From Oscillospiraceae bacterium (GTDB taxonomy: Bacteria; Bacillota; Clostridia; Oscillospirales; Acutalibacteraceae): a DNA stretch of 5,362 nt. The stretch is taken from NCBI GenBank assembly GCA_902795765.1, contig CADBMQ010000253.1, positions 1 to 5,362 on the forward strand. Reading direction: 5' to 3'. Each line of letters opens with the position of its first letter. Within the stretch, counting starts at the first letter, position 1. Positions 1-5,362 of the stretch are shown piece by piece. A program made the translations under genes and the position numbers. The notes under the pieces are model-generated. The model did no database searches. It was not told the DNA's origin and saw only the letters and a list, made by a program, of their open reading frames with translations.

Positions 1-63
1 GAATTCGTTATCTCGCAAACAGAAAGACACTATAAAACTTTGGACTTTTACAAGGAGTTGTAA
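1..63 (+). CDS. possible 3' end of an upstream gene (20 codons, unidentified)
   Basis: The first 63 bases stay open in frame 1 and end in TAA at 61-63; the 20 visible residues finish FYKEL and match no family I recognise. Frame 3 is also open from the edge, to TAA at 33-35, ending in LANRKTL, and is an equally possible tail. The frame cannot be settled from so little sequence. If frame 1 is right, the AAGGAG that probably serves mutS2 lies inside the last codons of this gene and the gap to mutS2 is 10 bases, which would make mutS2 an internal operon gene. Confidence 0.25.
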   Translation, partial: EFVISQTERHYKTLDFYKEL

Positions 64-73
64 TTTTACATAG
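46..73 (+). promoter_or_regulatory. mutS2 leader: distant Shine-Dalgarno in a small hairpin loop
   Basis: AAGGAG at 52-57 is the only ribosome binding site before mutS2, but it lies 16 bases from the ATG, well beyond the usual 5-10. It sits in a small inverted repeat: TTACAA (48-53) and TTGTAA (58-63) flank a GGAG loop. The element TTTTACA occurs twice (46-52 and 64-70), so TGTA at 59-62 can pair with the upstream or the downstream copy. The downstream hairpin (59-62 with 67-70) would leave only about four unpaired spacer bases between the AAGGAG and the ATG. The stems are short and AT-rich, so any function is a guess. Confidence 0.35.
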
Positions 74-2428
74 ATGGATAAAAACCATATCACTCTCGAA
101 CTTAATAAAGTTATTGTTATGCTCGCAAAATGTTGTATGAGTGATGCGGGCAGACAAAAGGCTATTAGCATTGTCCCCGAAACTGAACTTTACAAAGCTC
201 AAGCTTTGCAAAAGCAGACCGAGGACGCATATATTCTCATTTCCCGTTTTGGCTCTCCCTCGTTTTCGGGTGTGAAAGACATTAACGGATTTATTGCTCG
301 TGCTGTCGCAGGTGGCATGCTCTCTCCGAAAGAGCTGCTCGATACGGCGGCTCTTTTGCGTTGTGTCAGGTCGGTCAACGAGTGGCGTGCGCATTGCGAG
401 GGTATGCAGACAAGCATTGACCCGCTTTTTGATACGCTTTATGACCTGCCCGATGTTGAGAAGCGAATTAGTTGTGCAATCAAATCGGAAGACGAAATTC
501 ACGATGATGCATCTCCCGAACTTTTCAAAATTCGCAGAAAAATTATTGCAAACGAAAGCAAGGTTCGTGAAAAATTAGATAATATAATCCGCTCGGAAGC
601 AACAAAAGGTTGTTTGCAAGAGGCAGTTGTTACAATTCGTAATGGCAGATATGTTGTGCCTGTTAAATCGGTGTTCCGTTCGCACATTCCCGGACTTATT
701 CACGATACGTCTGCGTCAGGTTCGACTGTGTTTATCGAGCCGATGAGTGTTGTCGAAGCGAACAACGAAATCAGCGTTTTGAAATCGGCAGAAAAAGAAG
801 AGATTGAACGCATTTTATTTGAGTTATCATCTGCTGTTGCCGACCACGACAACGAAATTAAATATACTGTTGACACTATGTCGGAGCTTGATTTGATTTT
901 TGCAAAGGCGAAACTCGGTTTTGATATGAAAGCGAGTGTTCCCGTGCTTTCCGACGATGGTGTTATTGAACTTAAAAAAGCACGTCATCCGTTGCTCGAC
1001 CGCAGAAAAGTTGTGCCTGTTGACATAACTCTTGGCGAGAAATGGCAGGTGCTTATTATTACAGGCCCGAACACGGGTGGTAAAACTGTTGCACTTAAAA
1101 CAACTGGTCTTATCTGCCTTATGGCGGCTTGTGGACTTATGGTTCCGTGTGCAGATAACTCGAAAGTGTCGATTTTCGAGCGTGTTCTTGCCGATATTGG
1201 CGATGAGCAAAGCATCGAGCAGTCACTCTCTACTTTTTCATCGCATATTAGAAACATTACTGAAATTTTAAAGGTTGCAGACAGTCGCAGTCTTATTCTG
1301 CTCGATGAGTTGTGTTCGGGTACTGATCCTGTTGAGGGTGCCGCTTTGGCAACTGCTCTGCTCGAATCACTTAAATCGACAGGTGCGATTATTGCGTCTA
1401 CTACTCACTATGCTGAACTTAAATCCTACGCTCTTGATACTGACGGCGTTGAAAACGGCAGTTGCGAGTTTGACGTTATTTCACTTCGCCCGACATATCG
1501 TTTGCTTATCGGTGTGCCCGGTCGCTCGAACGCATTCGCAATTTCGAAGCGACTTGGTGTTCCCGAAAACATTATCGAAAGCGCTAAAAAACTTGTAAAT
1601 AGCGAGTCAACTCGATTTGAGCGTGTTGTTGGCGAACTTGAAAAGTCGAGAAAGACTTATGAGCTTAGACAAGATGAAATTCAGTCGAAACTCGACTATG
1701 CTCAGAAACAACTCAGGCAGTCGGAAGAGACTGCCGAAAAACTCAAAAGAGAGTATGATAAGAAAATTGATGAGGCTAACGCTATGGCTCGTGCGATAAC
1801 GGACGATGCAAGAGAAAAGGCAAATCGTCTTATCGGTGAGTTGGAGCAGATGATTAAAGATAAAAATGCCGATGCGTCTAAACTTCGTGCGGCGGCAAAA
1901 TCGGGATTTAAAGAACTCGATAAAATCAGCGCAAACGCAACAGTTGATGACGGCTATGTTCTTCCTCGTGAACTCGTTATCGGCGATGAAATTATACTGC
2001 GTGATATCGGCCGTGATGCAGTTGTTTTGCAAAAGCCCGACAATGGCGAAGTTTTGGTGCAGGCAGGTATTGTTAAAATGCGTGTGCCACTCTCGAATGT
2101 GAAACTGAAATCGGGTAAGTCGCAGACTGCAAAAAGCCGTCACGCATTCAAAGGTGCAGGTGTTGACGGCAAAACCTCGAAACGTGCATCTATGGAAATC
2201 GACCTTCGTGGTATGAATGTTGAAGAGGGTGTGCTTGAACTCGACCGATTTATTGACGGTGCGGTGCTTAACCATATTCAATCGTTTACGGTCATTCACG
2301 GCAAGGGTACAGGTGTGCTTCGTGCCGGTATTCAAAGTTATTTAAAGAGAAACAAGTTTGTTAAATCGTTCCGTCTTGGCGTTTTTGGCGAAGGCGAAGC
2401 GGGTGTTACTATTGTTGAATTGAAATAG
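74..2428 (+). CDS. mutS2: MutS2 family ATPase with C-terminal Smr domain
   Basis: MutS2 is an ABC-type ATPase related to MutS but without mismatch-recognition domains. Family members have been described as suppressors of recombination that act on branched DNA, and in Bacillus as a factor that binds and splits collided ribosomes. The 784 residues match the Bacillus protein closely in length. In order: an N-terminal core and clamp region with the family motif SGSTVFIEP near residue 215; Walker A GPNTGGKT (331-338); the signature segment DEQSIEQSLSTFSSH (377-391); Walker B LILLDE (407-412), followed by GTDP; a switch histidine, H445; a long charged coiled coil (about 508-600); a small beta-rich stretch (about 637-680); and an Smr nuclease domain with DLRG (710-713) and HGKGTG (742-747), ending in VTIVELK. 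All catalytic motifs are intact. The codon before the ATG is a TAG in frame, so the start cannot move upstream. rodA follows after 20 bases. Confidence 0.97.
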   Translation: MDKNHITLELNKVIVMLAKCCMSDAGRQKAISIVPETELYKAQALQKQTEDAYILISRFGSPSFSGVKDINGFIARAVAGGMLSPKELLDTAALLRCVRSVNEWRAHCEGMQTSIDPLFDTLYDLPDVEKRISCAIKSEDEIHDDASPELFKIRRKIIANESKVREKLDNIIRSEATKGCLQEAVVTIRNGRYVVPVKSVFRSHIPGLIHDTSASGSTVFIEPMSVVEANNEISVLKSAEKEEIERILFELSSAVADHDNEIKYTVDTMSELDLIFAKAKLGFDMKASVPVLSDDGVIELKKARHPLLDRRKVVPVDITLGEKWQVLIITGPNTGGKTVALKTTGLICLMAACGLMVPCADNSKVSIFERVLADIGDEQSIEQSLSTFSSHIRNITEILKVADSRSLILLDELCSGTDPVEGAALATALLESLKSTGAIIASTTHYAELKSYALDTDGVENGSCEFDVISLRPTYRLLIGVPGRSNAFAISKRLGVPENIIESAKKLVNSESTRFERVVGELEKSRKTYELRQDEIQSKLDYAQKQLRQSEETAEKLKREYDKKIDEANAMARAITDDAREKANRLIGELEQMIKDKNADASKLRAAAKSGFKELDKISANATVDDGYVLPRELVIGDEIILRDIGRDAVVLQKPDNGEVLVQAGIVKMRVPLSNVKLKSGKSQTAKSRHAFKGAGVDGKTSKRASMEIDLRGMNVEEGVLELDRFIDGAVLNHIQSFTVIHGKGTGVLRAGIQSYLKRNKFVKSFRLGVFGEGEAGVTIVELK

Positions 2429-2448
2429 GTTTCGGAAGGAATATAAAA

Positions 2449-3585
2449 ATGAAAAAGTTTTTTCAAAATATTGCCGACTACATTCGTGAAACCGATAAAC
2501 TACTGCTTTTGTTCTGTATTATCGCTTCACTTTTCGGTTGTGCTCTCGTTTATTCGGCAACTCGTTATAGCGGTTCGGCTCGTCAGTTTTACGTGCAGTT
2601 CGGTGCGATGTTGATTGGTGTTTTTGTTGCGATAATCATCTCGCTTTTCGACTATCGCAACTTTTCAAGGCACATCATTTTAATCATTGCGATTTCGCTT
2701 GGACTGCTTATTTTTACATACATTTTCGGCTATGCTCCGAGTGGTACCGACAACCGTGCGTGGATCAATCTTCCGTTCGGTATGTCATTTCAACCGTCCG
2801 AACTTATCAAAATTTTCTTCACAATAACGTTTTCAACTCACGTTGCAGTTATTGACAAAGACGAAATCAACAAACTGAAAAATGTTGTTCTTTTGTTTTT
2901 GCACGGTGTTGCACCTGCGGCTATCGTTATGGCTTTGCAACACGACCTTGGTACGAGTACCATTCTCTTCTGCATCTTCATTTGTATGATGTTTGCAGCA
3001 GGAATTAAGTTGCGTTGGTTCGCTCTCGGTGGTGCTGCACTTGCTGTTATGGCTCCGATTTTGTGGATTTACGGATTGTCGCCGTACCAAAAAGAACGTT
3101 TCACAATCATTCTCGACCTCAACTCCGATGCACAAGGCAAAGGCTATCAACAGTTGCAGTCGATTAAGGCTATCGGCTCAGGTGGTATCAGAGGTTACGG
3201 ATACTTAAACGGTCCGAAAACTCAGTCGGGAGATGTTCCGAAAGCCTACAACGACTTTATTTTGTCGGTTGCAGGAGAGGAACTCGGTCTTATCGGTTGC
3301 GTTATAGTATTTATTGTTTTGTTGTGCATAATTTTCCGTGTTATTTATGTTGGTGCGATTTCTAACGACCGCAAAGGTATGGTCATTTGTGCCGGTATTT
3401 TCGGTATGTTTTTGTCGCAGACTTTGGTAAACGCAGGTATGTGCCTTGCTATGCTCCCCGTTATCGGTGTAACTTTGCCGTTCTTCTCGGCAGGTGGTAC
3501 TTCGCTCGTTTGCTTGTATCTTGGTGTTGGACTTGTTTTGAGCGTTTACAAAAACAGGCACGCTCGTCAGATGAAATTGCGGTAG
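2449..3585 (+). CDS. rodA: SEDS-family peptidoglycan glycosyltransferase, RodA-like (RodA/FtsW/SpoVE)
   Basis: SEDS proteins are polytopic membrane enzymes that polymerise lipid II into glycan strands, working with a class B penicillin-binding protein. The 378 residues show about ten hydrophobic segments (roughly 18-37, 48-67, 75-95, 117-135, 145-163, 170-187, 191-211, 279-303, 310-336, 347-367) and a large outer loop at 212-272. Family motifs are present: QPSE (115-118), QHDLGTS (164-170), GYQQLQS with AIGSGG (232-246), the segment YNDFILS with D269 aligning with the essential catalytic aspartate of RodA, EELG just after it, and LPVIGVTLPFFSAGGTS (336-352). The LPF and PVIG pattern and the short length favour RodA over FtsW, but FtsW or SpoVE cannot be excluded. 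GGAAGGA (2434-2440) lies 8 bases before the ATG. No penicillin-binding protein partner gene is adjacent; it must be elsewhere. Confidence 0.9.
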   Translation: MKKFFQNIADYIRETDKLLLLFCIIASLFGCALVYSATRYSGSARQFYVQFGAMLIGVFVAIIISLFDYRNFSRHIILIIAISLGLLIFTYIFGYAPSGTDNRAWINLPFGMSFQPSELIKIFFTITFSTHVAVIDKDEINKLKNVVLLFLHGVAPAAIVMALQHDLGTSTILFCIFICMMFAAGIKLRWFALGGAALAVMAPILWIYGLSPYQKERFTIILDLNSDAQGKGYQQLQSIKAIGSGGIRGYGYLNGPKTQSGDVPKAYNDFILSVAGEELGLIGCVIVFIVLLCIIFRVIYVGAISNDRKGMVICAGIFGMFLSQTLVNAGMCLAMLPVIGVTLPFFSAGGTSLVCLYLGVGLVLSVYKNRHARQMKLR

Positions 3586-3592
3586 GTTTGAT

Positions 3593-4024
3593 ATGAAAGT
3601 TATTTGTAATGGTTTAGAAGACACCGCAAAACTCGCAGAGCGTATTGCAAACTCGCTTCACGGCGGAGAGTGTATCGCTTTTTCGGGCGGTATGGGTATG
3701 GGAAAAACCACTTTCACCCGTTCGCTCGCTAAATCGCTCGGATATGAGGGAGATGTGCAGTCGCCTACTTTTGCGATTGTCAATGAGTATATCGGTGGGC
3801 GACTTAATGTTTACCACTTTGATATGTACAGAATAAGCAGTTTTGACGATTTGTATTCGACTGCTTTTTTCGAGTATTGCGATGATAAAAATGGTGTGGT
3901 CGTTTGTGAGTGGAGTGAAAATATCGAAGGAATTGACGCTCTTCCCGATGACCGAATTGACGTTAAAATTGAAAGAGGAGAAGATGAAAATTGCAGAATC
4001 TTCACGATAACTCCCGACCTTTAA
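3593..4024 (+). CDS. tsaE: TsaE, ATPase of the tRNA t6A37 threonylcarbamoyl complex
   Basis: TsaE (formerly YjeE) is a cytosolic P-loop ATPase that binds the TsaB-TsaD complex and allows repeated rounds of threonylcarbamoyl transfer to A37 of ANN-decoding tRNAs. The 143 residues carry a Walker A of the form GGMGMGKT (32-39), the conserved SPTF (57-60), the family motif YHFDMYR (74-80) and CEWSENI (105-111), equivalent to the usual EWPE segment. Length is typical. The methionine at M34 and M36 in the P-loop replaces the more usual small or acidic residues, but the glycines and the KT pair are intact. The gene starts 7 bases after the rodA stop with only a weak AGG upstream, which suggests translational coupling to rodA. 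It ends inside the start of tsaB, its functional partner. Confidence 0.95.
   Translation: MKVICNGLEDTAKLAERIANSLHGGECIAFSGGMGMGKTTFTRSLAKSLGYEGDVQSPTFAIVNEYIGGRLNVYHFDMYRISSFDDLYSTAFFEYCDDKNGVVVCEWSENIEGIDALPDDRIDVKIERGEDENCRIFTITPDL
3974..3993 (+). promoter_or_regulatory. ribosome binding site and TTG start of tsaB, inside tsaE
   Basis: AGAGGAG at 3974-3980 precedes the TTG at 3991 by 10 bases. In the tsaB frame the codons before the TTG are AAA and then TGA (3985-3987), so no earlier start exists. No ATG or GTG lies between the TTG and the conserved LILGIDSS, so TTG is the only reasonable start. A closer ATG at 3984 is in another frame and opens only eight codons. Confidence 0.7.
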
Positions 4025-4716
4025 TTCTTGGGATTGATTCATCTACGGCAACAGGTTGCGCCGCTATTTTTCGTGATGGCGAACTGATTTCCGAGGAGAT
4101 TTCTAATAATGGGCTAACCCACTCGCAGACGCTTCTGCCGATGGTTAGCCGTGTGATTGAAAATGCAGGTGTAACTGCGAATGACATTTCGCTTATTGCG
4201 GTAACTGTCGGACCTGGCTCGTTCACGGGACTGCGAATTGGACTTAGTACTGCAAAAGGCATTGCCGCTGTCAATGGTGCTAAATGTATCGGGTTGTCAA
4301 CCCTTGAAACACTTGCGAACTCGATTGATGAGGATGGGCTGATTTGTGCAGTTTGCGATGCAAGATGCAAACGAGTTTTTAATGCCCTTTTTGAGAGAAA
4401 AGACGGCAAACTCACACGCATTTATGACGATAGGACTACTGAATGTGCCACTCTTGCAGAGGAACTTTTGGCATACGAAAGACCTATTACTCTTATCGGA
4501 GATGGTGCGAAAGTTTGCGATAGCATTTTTTCGGATTACGATAATCTACATTATAATATAAAAGACGATTTTATTCGTGGCAGAGCGCTTTGCTCTTTAG
4601 GAGAAATTAAATCGGATACGGCGGTTGACTATAAATCGCTTAACCCGACTTATATACAACTTCCGCAAGCACAACGGGAGTTGCTTTTAAAACAAAAAGG
4701 AGTTGTTAAAGAATGA
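3991..4716 (+). CDS. tsaB: TsaB, non-catalytic scaffold of the t6A37 tRNA modification complex
   Basis: TsaB (YeaZ) is a degenerate ASKHA-fold paralogue of TsaD; it pairs with TsaD and recruits TsaE to make N6-threonylcarbamoyladenosine in tRNA. The 241 residues contain the N-terminal strand LILGIDSSTATG (11-22), HSQTLLP (44-50), the diagnostic GPGSFTGLRIG (74-84), a DARCKRVF segment equivalent to the family DAR motif, and a C-terminal NPTYIQLPQAQREL resembling the usual PxYLRxxQAE ending. The product has about ten residues before the conserved first strand, a consequence of the TTG start. It overlaps tsaE by 34 bases and rpiB by 4, so the three are probably translationally coupled. In many Clostridia tsaB is followed by rimI and tsaD; here rpiB follows instead. 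Confidence 0.95.
   Translation: MQNLHDNSRPLILGIDSSTATGCAAIFRDGELISEEISNNGLTHSQTLLPMVSRVIENAGVTANDISLIAVTVGPGSFTGLRIGLSTAKGIAAVNGAKCIGLSTLETLANSIDEDGLICAVCDARCKRVFNALFERKDGKLTRIYDDRTTECATLAEELLAYERPITLIGDGAKVCDSIFSDYDNLHYNIKDDFIRGRALCSLGEIKSDTAVDYKSLNPTYIQLPQAQRELLLKQKGVVKE
4112..4150 (+). repeat. nested inverted repeat within tsaB (potential RNA hairpin)
   Basis: GGCTAACC (4112-4119) is the exact reverse complement of GGTTAGCC (4143-4150), and between them GCAGA (4125-4129) pairs with TCTGC (4134-4138) around a CGCT loop. Together this is a 13-pair two-part hairpin in 39 bases, GC-richer than its surroundings, about 120 bases into tsaB and within the codons for the conserved HSQTLLP segment. 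It has no T-run after it, so it is not a terminator. It may be a chance product of coding sequence. Confidence 0.4.
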
Positions 4717-5063
4717 TAGCAATTGGTTGCGATCACGGCGGGTATGATCTCGCAAAAAAAATTATGGAACACTTGGACGAAATCGGTACTGAATATAAGT
4801 ATTTCGGTACTTTCGACGGTAAGTCTGTTGACTACCCCGATATTGCTTATCCTGTTGCAAAATCAGTAGCAAACGGCGAAAGCGAACGTGGTATTCTCGT
4901 TTGCGGTACAGGTATCGGTATGTCGATTGCCGCTAACAAAGTTAAGGGTATCCGTGCGGCAGTTTGCACCGACCATTTTTCGACTAAATTCACTCGTCTT
5001 CACAATGATACAAATGTTTTGTGTCTTGGTGGCAGAGTTTTGGGCGATGCTTTTGCACTTTAA
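4713..5063 (+). CDS. rpiB: RpiB-type ribose-5-phosphate isomerase, truncated at residue 116 by an in-frame TAA
   Basis: RpiB interconverts ribose 5-phosphate and ribulose 5-phosphate in the non-oxidative pentose phosphate pathway, as a cytosolic dimer or tetramer; LacAB allose or galactose-phosphate isomerases are close relatives. The 116 residues show CDHGG (6-10), SVDYPD (38-43), the catalytic-cysteine loop CGTGIGMSIAANK (64-76), GIRAAVC, HNDTN (97-101) and LGGRVLG (105-111). Compared with E. coli RpiB numbering (offset two), D7, H8, C64, T66, H97 and N98 match active-site residues. The family is normally about 145-150 residues. TAA at 5061-5063 removes the last helix and the two arginines equivalent to E. 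coli R133 and R137, so the short product is unlikely to be active. AAGGAG (4697-4702) lies 10 bases before the ATG, which overlaps the tsaB stop as ATGA. Confidence 0.93.
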   Translation: MIAIGCDHGGYDLAKKIMEHLDEIGTEYKYFGTFDGKSVDYPDIAYPVAKSVANGESERGILVCGTGIGMSIAANKVKGIRAAVCTDHFSTKFTRLHNDTNVLCLGGRVLGDAFAL

Positions 5064-5159
5064 CTCGTTGACATCTATCTCACAACCGAGTATGAGGGTG
5101 GCAGACACGCAAATCGTGTCGAAAAAATCAGCAAAATCGAAAACGGTACTTTTGAGTAA
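5064..5159 (+). pseudogene. rpiB: severed C-terminal 31 codons of rpiB, same frame after the TAA
   Basis: Directly after the TAA, with no frame change, 31 codons read LVDIYLTTEYEGGRHANRV and on through EKISKIENGTFE to TAA at 5157-5159. This is a textbook RpiB C-terminus: the GGRH and following R correspond to R131 and R135 of a 148-residue protein. Counting the stop as residue 117, the full frame 4713-5159 has exactly the family length. Alignment with Bacillus RpiB places the TAA on a glutamate, so a single G to T change in GAA would explain it. There is no suitable start codon and ribosome binding site of its own. It is either the dead end of a new pseudogene, a sequence error, or made by read-through. 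Confidence 0.88.
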
Positions 5160-5166
5160 AAAACAG

Positions 5167-5195
5167 TTGATTTTTGAAAAGTTTTGTGTTAAAAT
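5167..5195 (+). promoter_or_regulatory. sigma-A type promoter with extended -10, driving the lysine riboswitch transcript
   Basis: TTGATT (5167-5172) and TAAAAT (5190-5195) are separated by 17 bases, and a TG at 5187-5188 forms an extended -10. Transcription should start near 5202, only a few bases before the P1 strand of the riboswitch, as expected. The -35 box begins 8 bases after the second rpiB stop. I see no GC-rich terminator between rpiB and this promoter, so read-through from the upstream operon into the riboswitch is possible. Confidence 0.8.
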
Positions 5196-5202
5196 AATAC
5201 GG

Positions 5203-5362
5203 TATTAAATAGAGGCGCAATGATGATTAGTAGCAAAGTTCAGGTACTCAATTACCGTTTATGCTTTGCGAAAGGCTGATTTGCCGCGATGACACCTTAA
5301 TTGAGTATGGTGTTATCGGTCGGGTATGAGAAAATCTATTCGACTGTCACAGATCCTGTGGA
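5203..5362 (+). promoter_or_regulatory. lysine riboswitch (L box) aptamer, 3' end cut by window edge
   Basis: The conserved five-helix lysine aptamer can be traced. The 5' strand of P1 leads into AGAGGC (5211-5216). P2a is GCAA/TTGC (5217-5220 with 5281-5284), and the internal region has AGTA (5229-5232) opposite GAAAGG (5270-5275). P2b is GCAAAG/CTTTGC (5233-5238 with 5264-5269), capped by GGTA/TACC (5243-5246 with 5253-5256). P3 is a 9-pair stem, 5288-5296 with 5309-5317. P4 is CGGGTA/TATTCG (5321-5326 with 5337-5342). The conserved ACTGTCA (5343-5349) leads into P5, CACAG/CTGTG (5348-5352 with 5356-5360). The hexaloop CTCAAT (5247-5252) is complementary to ATTGAG (5300-5305) in the P3 loop, the known L2-L3 kissing contact. 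The closing P1 strand and the expression platform lie beyond the window. The gene controlled is therefore probably for lysine synthesis or uptake. Confidence 0.93.

Noticed and set aside
1..6. EcoRI site GAATTC exactly at the window start
   Set aside because: It could mark a clone or contig edge but I see no matching site at the other end; probably coincidence and of no biological meaning.
8..36. Possible promoter with TATAAA at 31-36
   Set aside because: The matching upstream box (TTATCT at 8-13) is poor, and the stretch probably codes for the end of the previous gene.
327..358. Inverted repeat AAAGAGC/GCTCTTT in mutS2
   Set aside because: Seven to nine pairs with a 14-base loop deep inside coding sequence is the level expected by chance in a window of this size.
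1607..2335. Long open frame on the minus strand opposite the 3' half of mutS2
   Set aside because: It mirrors the codon pattern of mutS2, has a cysteine- and phenylalanine-rich composition with no family motif, and no ribosome binding site; mutS2 is unambiguous on the other strand.
3984..4010. Eight-codon ATG frame (MKIAESSR) before tsaB
   Set aside because: Its spacing to AGAGGAG is only about three bases and it stops at once; the TTG at 3991 leads into conserved TsaB sequence.
5061..5063. Alternative genetic code with UAA as sense
   Set aside because: tsaE ends correctly at UAA (4022-4024) and rpiB itself finally ends at UAA; the window also uses UAG and UGA as stops.
5148..5190. Possible terminator after rpiB (ACTTTT with AAAAGT, and A-run with T-run)
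   Set aside because: The stems are almost only A-T pairs with a large interior and overlap the promoter; not convincing as an intrinsic terminator.
4888..5208. Open + frame of 106 codons across the end of rpiB
   Set aside because: It lies in another frame over clear RpiB coding sequence and runs into the promoter; the conserved continuation after 5063 is in the original rpiB frame, so this is not a frameshifted tail.

Overview
The window looks like a chromosomal housekeeping segment from a Gram-positive bacterium of the Clostridia (Bacillota). This is inferred from a MutS2 of near-Bacillus length, mostly AGGAG-type ribosome binding sites, a TTG start, moderately AT-rich composition with even codon use, and a lysine-family riboswitch. 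No mobile element, CRISPR array, tRNA or rRNA was seen. The assignment to Clostridia is an inference; no species can be named.

Layout. All genes are on the + strand and tightly packed, so they read as one transcription unit. Positions 1-73 hold the probable tail of an upstream gene and the mutS2 leader. mutS2 (74-2428) encodes a MutS-type ATPase with a C-terminal Smr domain. After 20 bases comes a SEDS glycosyltransferase, RodA-like (2449-3585). After 7 bases comes tsaE (3593-4024), overlapped by tsaB (TTG start, 3991-4716), which in turn overlaps rpiB by four bases (ATGA, start 4713). The genes serve ribosome rescue or DNA metabolism (mutS2), wall elongation (rodA), the t6A tRNA modification (tsaE, tsaB) and the pentose phosphate pathway (rpiB). 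They look like a co-transcribed growth set rather than one pathway. The t6A partner tsaD is not in the window.

The main anomaly is in rpiB. The frame is stopped by TAA at 5061-5063, yet the same frame continues for 31 well-conserved codons to a second TAA at 5157-5159, giving exactly the length expected of RpiB. The stop sits where relatives have an ordinary residue and cuts off the two C-terminal active-site arginines. It is a fresh nonsense mutation, a sequence error or, less likely, read-through.

From 5160 to the end there is no gene. This stretch holds a good sigma-A-type promoter (5167-5195) and then an almost complete lysine riboswitch (L box) aptamer (about 5203-5362), including its loop-loop kissing interaction. 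The aptamer is cut by the window edge just before the closing strand of P1. A new, lysine-regulated gene or operon must start just beyond the window.
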